Assembly: GCA_022385755.1 (NCBI GenBank)
Contig: MU278368.1
Location: 144,224-208,223 of the forward strand
Length of the DNA: 64,000 bases
Reading direction: 5' to 3'
DNA from: Trametopsis cervina
Taxonomy: Eukaryota; Basidiomycota; Agaricomycetes; Polyporales; Irpicaceae
The translations under genes and the position numbers were made by a program. Below the pieces are notes generated by a model, which was not told the DNA's origin, did no database searches, and was given only the letters and a program-made list of their open reading frames with translations. Positions 24,733-36,900 of the stretch are shown here, piece after piece. Positions within the stretch are counted from its first letter, which is position 1. Each line of letters opens with the position of its first letter.

Positions 24733-25969
24733 TTAGTTGCCAGCTGGCTGGTAGACAAGGATGGACGCGATTGTCCAGTGCGCGACTGAAAAAATGAGTC
24801 AGTGTCAGCTCCTCGCAGAAAGAAAGTCTTGAGACACGTACCGGCAAAGTTCTTCGGGTCAGCGACGAAGTCTTGGCAAGTGCCAGGGCAGCCGTCGCCA
24901 GAGAACGCATCACCAGCCCAGCCACCGCAGAGGGTGGTGTCGATGACAAGTTTGTGATCCTTGAAGTTTGAGGGGACGTCGCACCCGCTGCTGCTCGGGA
25001 AGAGAGCAGTCGGAGGACCCCAGCTGGACGGGTTCGGGGCGCCCGCTGTGATATCTTGAGGGATGGCGTTGCGCGGGAAAGACCACACACTGATGGCATC
25101 ATCCGTCCATTCGTGCACCATCACACCTCCGCCCTGCATGTTGTACTGGTGGCCAAACGAGGCGTTCGTCGGCTGCGAGAATGCACATCCGGCGTTGCTC
25201 GAAGGAGTGGATGTGCACACATCGTTGATTAGATGAGCGGTGGCGGTCTCGACGTCTCCAAGGACGCAGTTGTTGCCTGTGTGGGCGGTGATCTGATTGT
25301 TGACCTGCAGATTCACGCCCTCTGCGATCGCGCGTGTTTGTTAGCACTACACGAGGAGGATATACTGATTTGACGCACCAATGAGATCGATCTCTCCGTC
25401 ATACGGCCAGTTGGGTCCAACACTCCAGTAAGCAGGCCATACTGAGCAGCCGTGAGGCATGGAGAAGAAGTCAGCAATGAAGAGACCTCCGTTGAATGTC
25501 TGCTTAGTTTGAATGCGAACGCTGAAAAGAGCAATGTTAATACCATCCCTCACGAAAAGGAAAAATGGGGCTCACGAATCACGGGGCTGGCCCGACTGGA
25601 GCTGCGTGGTAGAGTCGACCGAGAGACGGACAATGCCGTCATCCTGGACTACGGCAAGGCCTTTGCTCTGGGCAGTCTTGCGGTCTAAGAAGTTGACGAT
25701 ACCGTCCGTGGGATCAGCACCAGTGAAGAAGTCCCAGCCACTGTACACGGGTCAGTTGACTACTAGAGGTATGAAGGGGCCAATACGCACTCAAGCAAAG
25801 CCTCTCCCGTGTAGTTCTGTTGCAGGTGGTAGGCAGTATTCCTGCGCGCAAGGGGGGCATCATCGGACTTCTGCCAGTGCGCGGAACGGCGACGGTGGGC
25901 GTAAGGCGAATGCGTGCCTGCGAGCGCCGCAAGGGGCAGGGAGAACAAGAAAGCTGCGAGTGTGTGCAT
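24733..25969 (-). CDS. Secreted GH16 endo-beta-1,3(4)-glucanase
   Basis: Exons 25969..25791, 25740..25576, 25521..25379, 25321..24842, 24785..24733; 339 aa. A signal peptide (MHTLAAFLFSLPLAALA) and a short basic pro-region precede the GH16 fold. The catalytic signature EIDLIE (nucleophile Glu158, Asp160, acid/base Glu163) is completed across intron 3. Typical laminarinase segments follow: PAYWSVGPNWPYDGE, HTGNNC, VMVHEWTDDAISVWSF, PNPSSWGPP, TTLCGGWAGD and the terminal WTIASILVYQ. It would cleave beta-1,3/1,4-glucans outside the cell, for nutrition or wall remodelling. The gene lies between two inverted copies of a membrane-protein gene. Confidence 0.95.
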
Positions 25970-27672
25970 CGTGGTGGAGTCGTGGGGGTATGTGGGGAAT
26001 GAGCTGCAGATAGCAGAGGGTATTTAAATGAGAGGATGGGCTGCTGAGGGCCACAGAGAGAGAGAAAGGAACGGAGACGGGCCAGATGGTGAGCACAGGA
26101 AAGAGGTCTTGAAAGAAAAGCGAAACGGCCGTCGCGAAGTCGCGGCCTTTATGAACTAACATCAATTTGGCAGGCGAAAACAGCTTCGGCACAACATGGC
26201 TGCTCATGCGCGGCCATCATCAGTGTGATGGCTGTGATTGGCCAGGTCATGGCACGCACATCGGGCGCCCAAGCCATATCGATCCATAGAACAAAGGCCT
26301 CAGCGACGGACCAGACAATGAGGACAATACTGCAGCTTGAAGGCCTGCGAGAACTCCCTTCAATGAAGGACACTCTTCGTCTCCGCCGTCTGCAAGGCCT
26401 CCTTGCATGGTCAACGTTGTCAGCTATAGCACCCGGGCCTCAAGGCAGTTGCCAGGTTCGGCGCAACTGCCGGGAAACTCATCACCCAGACAGAACATCA
26501 GGTCCGCGACAACGCCTTCTGCCCGTGGGCATCTTTCGCCATGTGAGAAGTAAAACTGCCTATCTGGCTGGTACACCCATTCTGTAGCGGCCAAAACCTG
26601 TAGAACATTTCGTCGTCGTTATTAGAATACCAAGGTATCACATTTTGCTGGCACAATGTACCAAACCCGCTTCTCGTTACTGTGAATATAGCAGAGGCAA
26701 TCCATACTGAAGCCGACGCGAGACCGGCTCCTGGACGGTCACTGAAGCACTCACGGTTATGAAGTCTGGACTATCGGACACAGCAGCTCTCTATCTCGTG
26801 GCAGCGTGCACTTCCGCCTCCTGTCCGGAGAGGCCACTGCGATTGGTCAGAGCAAGATTGGATGGAAGTGTTCTCGTTGTCACCAGCGCAACTATGAATT
26901 GTATAGCTCCTGGAAGTCGACAACACGCCTTGGCAGAGCCCAGAACATTGAATAAACACTGGCCTCTGCGATGGTAGAACTCGGACGAGGGTAGGCGCTA
27001 CGGGTCCGGCACAGTCGCCAGACCTCATATTTTCATTGAGACTTGTCGCTGCTCGCTGCACCTGGTCTCTTTGCGAAAGGGATGGTGCGCCTTGAGACCG
27101 AGCGAACGCCGCTAATCGAAATACTAATACAGCAGAAACAAGAGAGGAACGAGGCAGAGAGGAAGCGAGTGAAAACGACGGGAGAGAGACAAGGAAGACA
27201 CAAGTAAGAACGAAGAGAAATAAAAAGGGGAGGGTGCGTGAAGACGCCTCTGTCGAAGACGAAAGGCGTTATTACTAGTGATTGCAGAGCGGGGTGCGCG
27301 ATGGGCTCACCTGGAGTGGGGCGAAAGGCGTTGCCTGTCGTCGACTACGCCACTTCGGTATATGAAGAGGCGGAGCCTCTGCTGACTGGGCAGGCGAGGC
27401 CTAGCCGGAGAGGTGGGGTGACCACCTCCTATCTTCTGTCTATGGTCCTCCCTCGATCATGACTCCCGCTAGTCTTTAGCATCATGATGAGGCATAGACG
27501 GCAGATAGTATGAGGTTATGGTGGTGCCGCGGTGAGAGACGGGCACTCACCTTGGGGGCCGAGTAGTCGGGCACACGCCTGGGAAATGGCTTCCCTACCC
27601 TTGGAATCCGCCATTCCCACGAGAGTCGAAGATTTATCCAACGTTTGGCGCCACGTATCCTGGCTTTGAACC
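25970..27672. other. 1.7-kb intergenic region with possible retroelement start
   Basis: From 25970 to about 26100 is the GH16 promoter. The middle has no supported gene. Around 27500-27672, read on the minus strand, the sequence after the LTR-like end shows a GTGGCGCC primer-site-like stretch and a short ATG frame beginning MADSKGREAISQACARLLG, which resembles the start of a gag ORF; it stops after about 30 codons. Confidence 0.4.
26021..26029 (-). promoter_or_regulatory. TATA-like element of the GH16 gene
   Basis: TATTTAAAT (ATTTAAATA on the minus strand), about 52 bp upstream of the GH16 ATG at 25969. Confidence 0.5.
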
Positions 27673-27863
27673 TGTGACGCTCGGCGATCGGTACCGCCGC
27701 GGAGATCCGATCATTGGAGTTCGAGTCGAATGCAGTAAGTATGTATGTAAGCGAGGATTTCGGACAGGCGAACCAGTGAGTCCAGCGGGCGGTGTTTGCA
27801 TAGCATAACATTGTATTGTATATCATATAGCGAGACAGAGCCGGTTGAACACGTGATATAACA
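27673..27863 (-). repeat. LTR-like sequence (solo), copy B side
   Basis: Minus-strand sequence TGTTATATCACGTG...GTCACA, homologous to 24126-24313. Both lie at the same distance downstream of a membrane-protein copy, so the LTR was probably inserted before the A/B duplication. Homology of copy C to A and B fades at the point where the LTR begins. Confidence 0.5.
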
Positions 27864-27897
27864 CAGCATAAGGAAAGCTTGTCAAAACAAAACCCGA

Positions 27898-28075
27898 GTC
27901 GAAGTACAAAGGAGAGCATATTGGGGTCTAGAAAAGCGGTGATGCGCATAAAGGAAGCGAGTCGAAGTGCAATAGAGGAAAGCATATTGGTGCCCAGAAA
28001 AACAGTGATGCGCATAAAGGAAGCGAGTCGAAGTGCAATAGAGGAGAGCATATTGGTGTCCAGAAAAGCGCATAA
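27898..28075 (-). repeat. 63-66 bp tandem repeat, about 2.6 units
   Basis: The unit starting GAGTCGAAGTGCAATAGAGG and containing GCATATTGGTG and GATGCGCATAAAGGAAGC recurs with starts near 27898, 27961 and 28027. Copy A has a single related segment near 24063-24110, so the expansion happened in the B copy only. Confidence 0.85.
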
Positions 28076-28136
28076 TTTGGGGTGTCTGCTCTGAGAATAG
28101 ATGTTGTGCACACCATTGAGCAGCAGCTCCGATTAT

Positions 28137-28986
28137 CTAGCCAAGGGCAGCAACGGGCAGAGGGAGAGTAGCTTGCAATGAGGGGGCTGCCCTTCGCATC
28201 ATACCACGCCGCGGACGTCGAGGCGCTCCAATGCTGACCTAGAAATACTCTTGAGTGGCTAAGTAGTCAAGATAAGACATGTCACTCACTCTGAGCTCGT
28301 ATTCGGTACTCTCTGCCCCTCTTGGTTGATAAACGTATGGAGTATGAAACTCGTAGGGGGAGGGGACCGGCATCGCAACCTGGTTAGACGAGGCCAACAG
28401 GTCAGCCTCTGAATAAAAAATGTTTTTAGTAGCACATACGTTGAGGGGGCCCTCCACATCCGAATCAGTCCAGACAGACTCGCCTGGGGTAGGGGAGGCG
28501 ACATATTCCCCTGAGGCGCTAGCCTGACGTCGCATGGCTCGTCGAGCGGAACGTCGAAGCAGATCTAAGAGGTCGGAGTCGAAGAACCACTTGAGGTAGG
28601 ATGGGCACTTGCTGCCACACAGGCCAATCATCAACATGCTGTTGCAATATTGTGTGATTAGCTTGGTGTGGTAAAGTGTCCCAACGCTCGACGTACAGTA
28701 GAGGGAGAATGGTGCCTACGAGCATATCGAGCGTAGTGGATAGCGTAGCCTGGCCACGATATGAGGCGACGGCTTTCCAACAACCAAAGGTGAAGATGAT
28801 AGAGAAATTGAGGAAGTGGTATGGACTCAGTCTGATCGACGGTGGAGGTTGAGAGCGGATCGTGACCAGCGCTCCGTTATCCCGACGCACACGATCGCCT
28901 TCTGTATCCGCCGTCTCGGTTATAGCAGGGTGACCAAGCTCAACATCGCGGTTGCCTGTGTGTTCATGGCGCAGTGAGGTGGGCAT
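28137..28986 (-). CDS. Unrecognised small membrane protein, family copy B
   Basis: Exons 28986..28697, 28638..28440, 28379..28290, 28238..28137; 226 aa. Closest relative of copy A, in the opposite orientation. Shares FTFGCWKAVASYRGQA, LDMLVGTILPLL, the KCPSYLKWFFDSDLLDLL segment, TESVWTDSDVEG-like sequence (ESVWTDSDVEGPLN), the PSPYEF-TPYVYQPRGAES exon and the Arg/Pro tail. All introns are GT-AG. Relative to copy A it has a few extra residues (RRSARRAMRRQA) in exon 2. Function unknown; the topology suggests a membrane anchor with a long C-terminal cytosolic part. Confidence 0.72.
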
Positions 28987-31172
28987 GTTGAATCGGTGAC
29001 TTGAATGGAGAATCACCTCTTCTCAGTGGGGGATGCACTTGCAGACGAACCGCCGTTTTATACGTGGTGGTGAAATCGACACACCCGGACATTAGCGCAT
29101 ATACCTCGCATTATCAAGACGACTCTAAGTTGGCAGACCTGTGCCTGGCGTGTTTCAGCTGCGGAGGCTGTGGTAGCAATTGCGCAGAGATCACGTGTGT
29201 GATATCACGCAGGGAAACATCGTCCGTAAGATGATAATCGCATGAGCGGCGTCGAAAGGGCGTGCGCGCCGCACATGATGCAGGGCTCACATTCAAATCC
29301 GTGCAGTAAGACTGCCCTATCGGTCTTGACTTAGAGTAGAGTCAGTAACGACGTGGTGGAGTGGTGCGGAAGGGCGTATCTCTGACTTTACAGTCGAGAC
29401 ATTCATCGTGGTGCCAGCTGAAGGTAGAACAGTCGGGTTTGGGATTGTACAAACGAGTGGGCGTGCTCGTTGACGATGTCCTCGGTACTGACATCTTAAG
29501 CTGCTATGTGTTGCGTTGCAAACGGTTGCGCGAATTATCGTGAAGTGAATGAGCGTCAAGCTGTCAAATTATGTGTAGATCGACGTAAACAAGTATCAAC
29601 AAAGGCGCGACGCGGCTCGGAGATCAAGGAGCTCTTGTTTCGTCCAAACCACTTCGCAATCTATCACTCTTGCGGTCAAGCTTCGTGACATCAAGTAGCC
29701 GATGTCCTCGAGAGCTCTACAAAGCAGGCCTCGTCCTATCCTAGTGGGAGATAGCCCTGCGGTCCTACGCTCGCTATCAAGGAATCAGAGCTTAATTTCA
29801 GCTGAGCTTCGAGATGTGCCCTCGGTTATGCATAGATGGTTGTTTTCACAGATTCTCATTGTGAGCGAAGATTTGCTGATACATCTACAGACTGGGCATC
29901 TACTTAGCCACAGCGTCGTTACTTGCAAATGACGTTACTCGCTGCGGGTGAAGCCAGCGCCGCTTTACAAACAAGCGGGGGATGCGAGTCAAATTCCCGG
30001 TGTGATACGAGTTCAGGGCGTAACTCACGGTGCGCAGGTTCATGTAGCTTTAGGCGGGCGACATCAACAATCTGACCAACAAAGAAGGCACGTCTGGCGA
30101 GAATGCATGTAGTATATAATGAAGCTGATGCTTTCCCGGCAGTCAAAACATATCAAGAAGTAGTTCAGCGACAACGTCCAGACCCTGTTCATGACATCGT
30201 AAGTATGTTGTATTCTTATGCTCGTTCATACCACCTAGTGACGGCTATTGACACAGTTTCCAGCGCATACAGGAACGAGTCGTTATTGGTACTCTGGATA
30301 GTAGTAGTAACTTTGCGTGTTAGTTGCCCTATGCTTATCGCGATATGACAGGTTGCGCTAGGGCCGATACACTACACGAGGAGAATGCAAGTAAGCTCTT
30401 TCCATCTTTCGGAAATCTTCGCCCAGATATTATGCTTGATCATAGATGACCAGTCTACATCGGGAACGGGATATGTGTCATTCACGTACTTTGACAGTGC
30501 ATGAGCGCTCCTACGAATGCGTACAGCAGTCGTACAGCGTATTGGAATTGGCCGGCATATCAATTTCCTGATACGCCACAGCCTTTCAGATGGTTTCCCA
30601 GAGATGAAGTCAATGCGCGAACCACGAGGTTCCAACGTTGTGCGTCTGCGCAGTGCGACGTAGCATATATTGCCTAGTGTCTCTTTGTCCCTTTGACCCC
30701 CGTAGCACCGAACCGTTGCGAAGATTTTCGCTATTGCCATCCGTCCGCCAGATGCGCCCCAGTTCGGGGCCCTGCGGCTTGGCCAGCCTTCACCCGCACC
30801 TCGCGCAGGTGATCCGCCGAATTCGCGGCAGACCCAACCGGTGCGCCGCAACTGCCACTCCTGTTACAAGAATGCTCAAGATGTAGCAACATCATATACT
30901 CACCAGATCTCACAAGCCAAGACAGATATTACGATGCGTACAGCTTCACCCGGCGACTCAATTTCTGTTGGTGCGCACGATAATCTTTGCTATTCGAAAC
31001 CGAAAGCGCCAACTGAAGGTTTCAACAATGGCCAGGGCGCCAGTGGAAGCCGAGACCAGACCAGCGCTGTTCAGGATATTGCCCATTCCAAGACCCTTGA
31101 CAGTGAGAATATTGGGGAGATAGCAAGCGCAGCCTGTCTCTTTCGCACTCCCACGTCCTCTGCTATCTCCCA
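28987..31172. other. 2.2-kb region without a supported gene
   Basis: Short open frames on both strands (for example 30103-30348 plus, 30851-30372 minus, 30841-31314 plus) show no domain and none is continued by a convincing splice. The TATA-like element of copy B is at about 29055-29062 (TATAAAAC on the minus strand). The last 300 bp may be 5' UTR of the DUF6535 gene. Confidence 0.45.
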
Positions 31173-33586
31173 ATGTCCGCATCTCCCTCCAGAGCTACTT
31201 CGTCTGGAGGCCTGCCCCGTCGCCAACGATTGCATAGGAAAAATGCAAATAATAGCGATGAGCCATACGGTCTTGGTGGCGAAGTTCTTGGCGAGGATGA
31301 GGATGGCGAAGTGATGCAAATGGTAATCAATAATAACTACAAAGCATGAAGGCTGAGCTGATAAGAGTCCTTCCCAGCCTGTATTCCCCCAAGCAATATT
31401 CAACTCTCCGCCCGAGTATAAGATCCAGCTTCCCGAAGAGCCCTTACCTCATAGAGCACAGAGTCCCCTCAGAGATCTTCCACAGCCATACTTCGATGAC
31501 AATGATCCACAACCAGCCAATGTCATTCTGTCACCCTTGTCATTTACGTCAGCCCAACGGCCAGCTAGTCCGCCTCGCCGTCATTTCTCACCGTCTCAAG
31601 CGCGAGGTCACCCTCGTGGGCGTCATGGCCAGCGACAGGTAGGCACAAGGCTGCATCTAATAATTAATAGCTACGCTGAGTACTTTGTAGGCCTCTATGA
31701 GTAGCAGCAGCAGTAGCAGCTCCGACAACAGCGCGGATAAAGTAGCACGTGTGTCGAAGAAAACACTCAAACCGTGGGCAAAATGCTTGAAGAAACTGAA
31801 TAAATTCGACAACGATCTGGTTCGCGGATGGAAAGAAGATATCGACAATCTTTTAATATTAGTCAGTCGATTCTCAGGCTCTAAGTTATGTGCTATCCAA
31901 TTCCTAATCTTGACCAGGCCGGCTTGTTCTCCGCAGTGCTTACGGCATTTATCATTGATTCTTACAAGCTATTACAGCAAGATTCTGCACAGGCATCTGC
32001 CTCTTTGCTTCAAATCATTGCCAATCATCTACTTGGGGATATTGAATCAACAATCACCTCTACCAGTCGTGCCGCATCCGAACCTTCCTCTTTCGCCGTC
32101 AGAATCAACATCCTTTGGTTCACGAGCCTGGTCTTCAGTCTTTCATCGGCCTCCGTCGGCATACTGGCCAAGCAATGGCTGAGAGAATATACCATTGTTG
32201 TAGCTACATCGCCACGCCAGGCCGCCAGAATCCGTCAATTCCGGTACACAGGGCTCATTCGGTGGCATATTCCTGAAATAATTGCCTTTCTACCAGTTAT
32301 GGTGCAAATAGCCTTATCATTGTTCTTTGCAGGGCTCCTGGACCTTCTATGGCAGCTGAACTCTGTCGTCGCTGCTGTCATCACCTTCTTCACGTCCTTT
32401 TTACTCGTCTTCGTCGGAGTCACTACCATTCTGCCATCAATCTCGCGGAACTCACCCCATCGTTCACCCCAGGCTCTTGCAGTCTATCTGCTTTGCCAAT
32501 GGGTCATAGGACTCGCTGTGTCCGTTCTGCTGTTTATCGGCCGTTTCGTGCATCTCGGCCCCCCTGACGGGCAGCGCAGTCGAGGCCCAATGCACAGCCT
32601 GGGGCAATCATCGTGGCGGAAAAATATATCCGACTGGCTCCAGAAGCAGTTACATCGTCGACAGCCCCGGAATTGGATGCAACACGGACGATTCCACGTC
32701 GCGCAGCAAGAACCACAGCTTGAGCATCGTCTGTTGGTCGATGCCGATGCTTTCTTCATAGACGACAAAGTCCTTTCAAGGGTGATTCGCCCGTGTATCC
32801 GCGAAATGGAGAAGACCTCGGCGCTTGAATGCCTTATGGACATCCTCCTGCACCGTGCCGATAAGATCGACGAGTTGCAAGGTTTGCCGACGTGGCAGCA
32901 CAAGGATGTCTTCGATAGAGGGACGTCTGCTCTACTGAGTCTCACCGTAGATGTGCTAGGACAGATAGATCCAGCCGACCAGGAAACTATGCGCGTTCTT
33001 AGGATGTGTAACAATCTATGCACATCCATACCCCTCAAACTCGACGACCATAAAATTGTTCGCCTCTACCGAAAGATACACGAGGCTCTTGCGGTCTTTC
33101 TGTCGGGAAAATTTCCTGTGGAAGGTAAGAATTTGTCGCTATCACTCATAGTTCAGTCACCCTGACAGCATGGCAGTGATAGAACATGTCATCGAATATG
33201 CGCATGCCAAGCTAAGGAAAAGCGAGTCAACCGCCTTTTACAGGGCATGTTCTATGGCGTTGAAGCTGGTCACTAGTTCCAAATCCGACCGGAGAGATTC
33301 TCTCAGAGTGTACGAGAAGATGCAAATTCTTTTGAAGGATCTGGAGAAAGCCATTGATGATCATCGGATTACGAAACCTAGCGCACCTTTCACCGTTACG
33401 GTTCTGGAATACATCAATCGCTATCCGCACTTCCGCCGCTCCTTGAGTGGTCTTACGGTGGCGTTCAGCCATACCCTCGGCCGTCATGGCGATCAACTTC
33501 GCGGGAAAGATCCACACATAGGCACGCACAGGGACACCCTCAACGTCGCACGGAAACATTTCAGTCCCGAACGAGTTGCGCGATGA
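31173..33586 (+). CDS. DUF6535 multi-spanning membrane protein
   Basis: Exons 31173..31322, 31378..31638, 31691..31861, 31918..33124, 33177..33586; 732 aa. The N-terminal 190 residues are disordered, rich in Pro, Arg and Ser, with a Ser run. The DUF6535 core follows: KFDNDLVRGWKEDIDNLLILAGLFSAVLTAFIID (formed across intron 4), then the LWFTSLVFSLSSASVGILAKQWLREY block, WHIPEIIAFLPVMVQIALSLFFAGL and two more membrane segments, giving four predicted helices. The C-terminal half is soluble and helical. The family is greatly expanded in agaricomycetes and has no known function. The acceptor of the last intron was placed at 33176 because the nearer AG gives a stop. Confidence 0.85.
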
Positions 33587-33997
33587 CCCAAAGAAATCCG
33601 CGTCCAGCATCTAGAACAAGTCGGCTTGAAATTAGAAGGCGAAGATGCATCACCTAGGAAGTGAAGATGAGAAATGGCTTTCCTGTGGGGAGTAAACGAG
33701 CGAATCTTGTGAAGCGAGCATTCTGGCAGTTGTACTATCGATAGCTTGTTTGTGTTTATGTATAATCAATTATATAACTCGTTGCTAAATGAAGCTGGTG
33801 CCCTTCACACGTACAGTAGGTGACCGCGCCTATCCGGGCTCGCATCCCCGATTCGACAAGAACCCCTGAAGGTCAGCTCCAGCCGCGAAAACGAAGTGTC
33901 TCACAGCAGATCAAGTGAACGAACAAACGATATGCAAATAGACTTAGGAAGACGTAAACAAGACGATCGTACGCACAAACTCCAATAACGATCCCGA
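33587..33997. other. Convergent 3' flanks with a PEX7-like remnant
   Basis: Between the DUF6535 and CLC stops. Positions 33811-33846 on the minus strand match the start of the PEX7 last exon (GATGCGAGCCCGGATAGG against the functional ATGCGAGCCTGGATGGG). Confidence 0.5.
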
Positions 33998-36900
33998 TCA
34001 CCCTCTCCCAGGCCCCGACTCGGACAACGCGCCCGTATGCGGCAAATGCGCCGTCAGCAGCCACACCACGTCCATCTTCGTCACCAGCCCCTCGAGCCGC
34101 CCGCCGCGTGAGAACAGCACATGCCGAAGACTCTACATGAGTCCATTCATTAGCATCAGCTCCGGCCAACATACACGCAAGGATGTGAGGAAGGGACGCA
34201 CTATCTTCTGGAACATGTTCACGACGAGCTGCAACGGCACATCCTTGCGTAGCTGCAACGCCGCCTCGTCGAGCAACGCCGACAGATCGAGCAGCGTCGG
34301 GTCCGCGCGCGCCTTGGCGGGCACGAACGTCCATCGCCGCGAAGAAGAGGCGGACGCGTCCTCCAGCGTCTCTGTACAGTCACACACATCAATCAGAATC
34401 GGCCGGCCATTTGTATTCCGTAGGAGCAGAAATAAGGAAATTGGAATTGGAATTGGAGTTGGAGGGAAACGCACCGAGATACGCGCGCAGCCGCTCGCGC
34501 ACGACGAAACCGACGAGTCTATTCTCGCTTCCCTCAACGACGGGGAACCCATGATATCCATACCGCTCCACGAACGCCCTCAATCCCCTCACATCCCCCT
34601 CCCCCTCCCCGTCCTCGCCCTCGCCCTCACGGATAACAACAAGCACATCGACGCCCTTCATGACCGCACGCGCCGTCTGGCCCTTATCGCGGTACTCGCT
34701 GGGGGGCAACCACGGGTACGCACGGAGCGCGATCCACACGGCGTATATCCCCTCTTTTCCGAGCGCGTCGCCTACCCATTTGGACCCGACGACGGAGATC
34801 ATTATGGGCAGGACGTGTGAGAGCGCGCCGGTTAGTTCGAAGACTATTACGACGAGCGATACTGCGTGTTTTTGTTGGTGGGGGATGTCAGTGGAGGTCA
34901 GTCTGGCTGTTTGCTACAGGAGTGTAGGAGGGCGAGCGTACCAGTCATGCGCGTCACCCCGCCCAACATCGCAGACGCTCCAACGACAGCATAGAACCCA
35001 GGAAAGATGCACGGAATAGTCGGGTCGGGCGGGCACGACGCGAATATGCGCGCGTCGGGGTACGCACGGTGCAATCCCTGGCTGTGTTCATAACATCCCC
35101 GTCGTCAGTGTCAGCAACTGTCAGATGGATGCAGCAGCGGAGTGTACGGACGTCAACAAGCCCATTGCGCGCCCTAGACACGCGCCGATCGCGATGGTGG
35201 GCAGGAATATGCCCGCTGGGATCTGCACGACACGCCGTTTTCAACGGCCATCCAGCGCGGAGCAGGAGGAGGAGAGCGGACTCACCATCATACCGAACGT
35301 CCATGCTGTGAGGAGCACCTTGATGAGCGCAGTAAGGACGAGGAGGAAGATGTTGCGCCACAGTGCTGACGGGCTGCCAAGAACACCGAGTGAGCAACGC
35401 GCGGGTAGAGGAGATGATGGAGGGAAGGAAGAGATGGGGAACAGACGTACTTGCATAACCCGTGATAATCCCCCCTGGAGGGATCACACTCCTGAAAAAG
35501 GTTCGCGACGAGCTCGGACGATTGTACGCGCAGAAACACTACCTGCAACCAACTTCTTGTCAGCAACTCCAATTCGGTTCGCGACAAGAGCAGCGGAGAA
35601 AGGAGGGAGAGAAATGTGGAGGGGATGGGACGCACCAAATAGCTGATAGCGGCGGTTATAGCGGTGACGCCGACGACCTCGAGGACGGGCCATGCGCGCA
35701 GGGCGCTGTTGTGTCTGTACATCGCGGCTGCTGCGTTCAGGCGGATGAGGAGCGATCCGAGCGCGCCCTGTACCGTCGTCAACCAACCGCTCACACGCAT
35801 ACGCATATACACGGCTTACCCCCATCGCAGCGAGCATAAAACACGGGATCTACCACCCTCAATCAGCCTCCTCTCTCTCCCAACCCTCGCACACAAAAGA
35901 CTCAAAACGAGCAGCGACTCACAAGCTCAAAAGCCCTCCACTCCCCCCCGCCTCCCTTCACCTGAAACAGCACTAACCGTGCGGTGCCAAACGGGTCCAC
36001 GTACTGCAACGACACCGCCGCGATGACGCTCGTGACGAACCCGCGCCACATGACGTCTGTCGCGTGGCCGTCGAGCTCTTCGAGCCCGAAGAGCACGCCG
36101 CCGAGCGGGGACCCGAAGGCGACGGAGACGCCGGCGGAGGCGGAGGCTGCTAGGAGGGTGCGTTTTTGCGCTGTAGGGTGGGGTTAGTGGTGAGGGGAAA
36201 GGGTAGGGAAGGGTTGGTGTGTGGGTGGGTGTGGTGTGATGTGTGATGGAGGGAGGAGGACGTACATTCGGTTGGGTTGAGCCTGAAGACCTTCGAGTAT
36301 AGGTACGCCGTGCAGCATGCGACGTGTACCAGCGGGCCCTAGTCATTGACATTGTCAGCATCTCAGCCACCCAGTACACGAAGTTGGAGCGTACCTCTTT
36401 GCCGAGGGAGAGCCCGGACGCGACTGCGAGCGCCAGCCCGAGGGCTTTTATGAGCAGCGTCCAGCCGCCTAGGAACGCGTCGAATACGTAGCCGCTTAGG
36501 ATCTGTGGGGTTCGTGAACAAGTGAGAGTGAGAGTCAGAGGGGTGTAAGAGGCAGGGGATGGGAGGGGGCGTACGGCTTTTATCTCAGGGACTTGTGGGG
36601 TTGGTTAGTAAAATGCGCGGGGGATGGGAAAGGGAGGGGGGACGTACTTCCTGTGTGGAAAGCGCTGCATACTGTAATTAGATGGAAGAAATAGGATGTG
36701 GGAGCGGGAGAGAGACGTACTAGGGCGCGTATGTTACGACGAGCACCGCGGCGCTCGTAGCCAGTGCGATCTATCCACGGCGCATGAGTGAGATTAAGAG
36801 GTCGACCGTGAGAGATGGGGTGGGAGGGCGTACGGAGAGAAGGATGTATATCCACGATTGGAGGAGGGACGAGCCGAGTATGGACGAGACGTGCAGGTAC

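Noticed and set aside
27482..28111. 209-codon minus-strand frame with repeated segments
   Set aside because: It runs through the 66-bp tandem repeat and the LTR-like sequence; the apparent protein repeats are DNA repeats.
30372..30851. 159-codon minus-strand frame
   Set aside because: No domain and no conserved partner; the region has similar frames on both strands.
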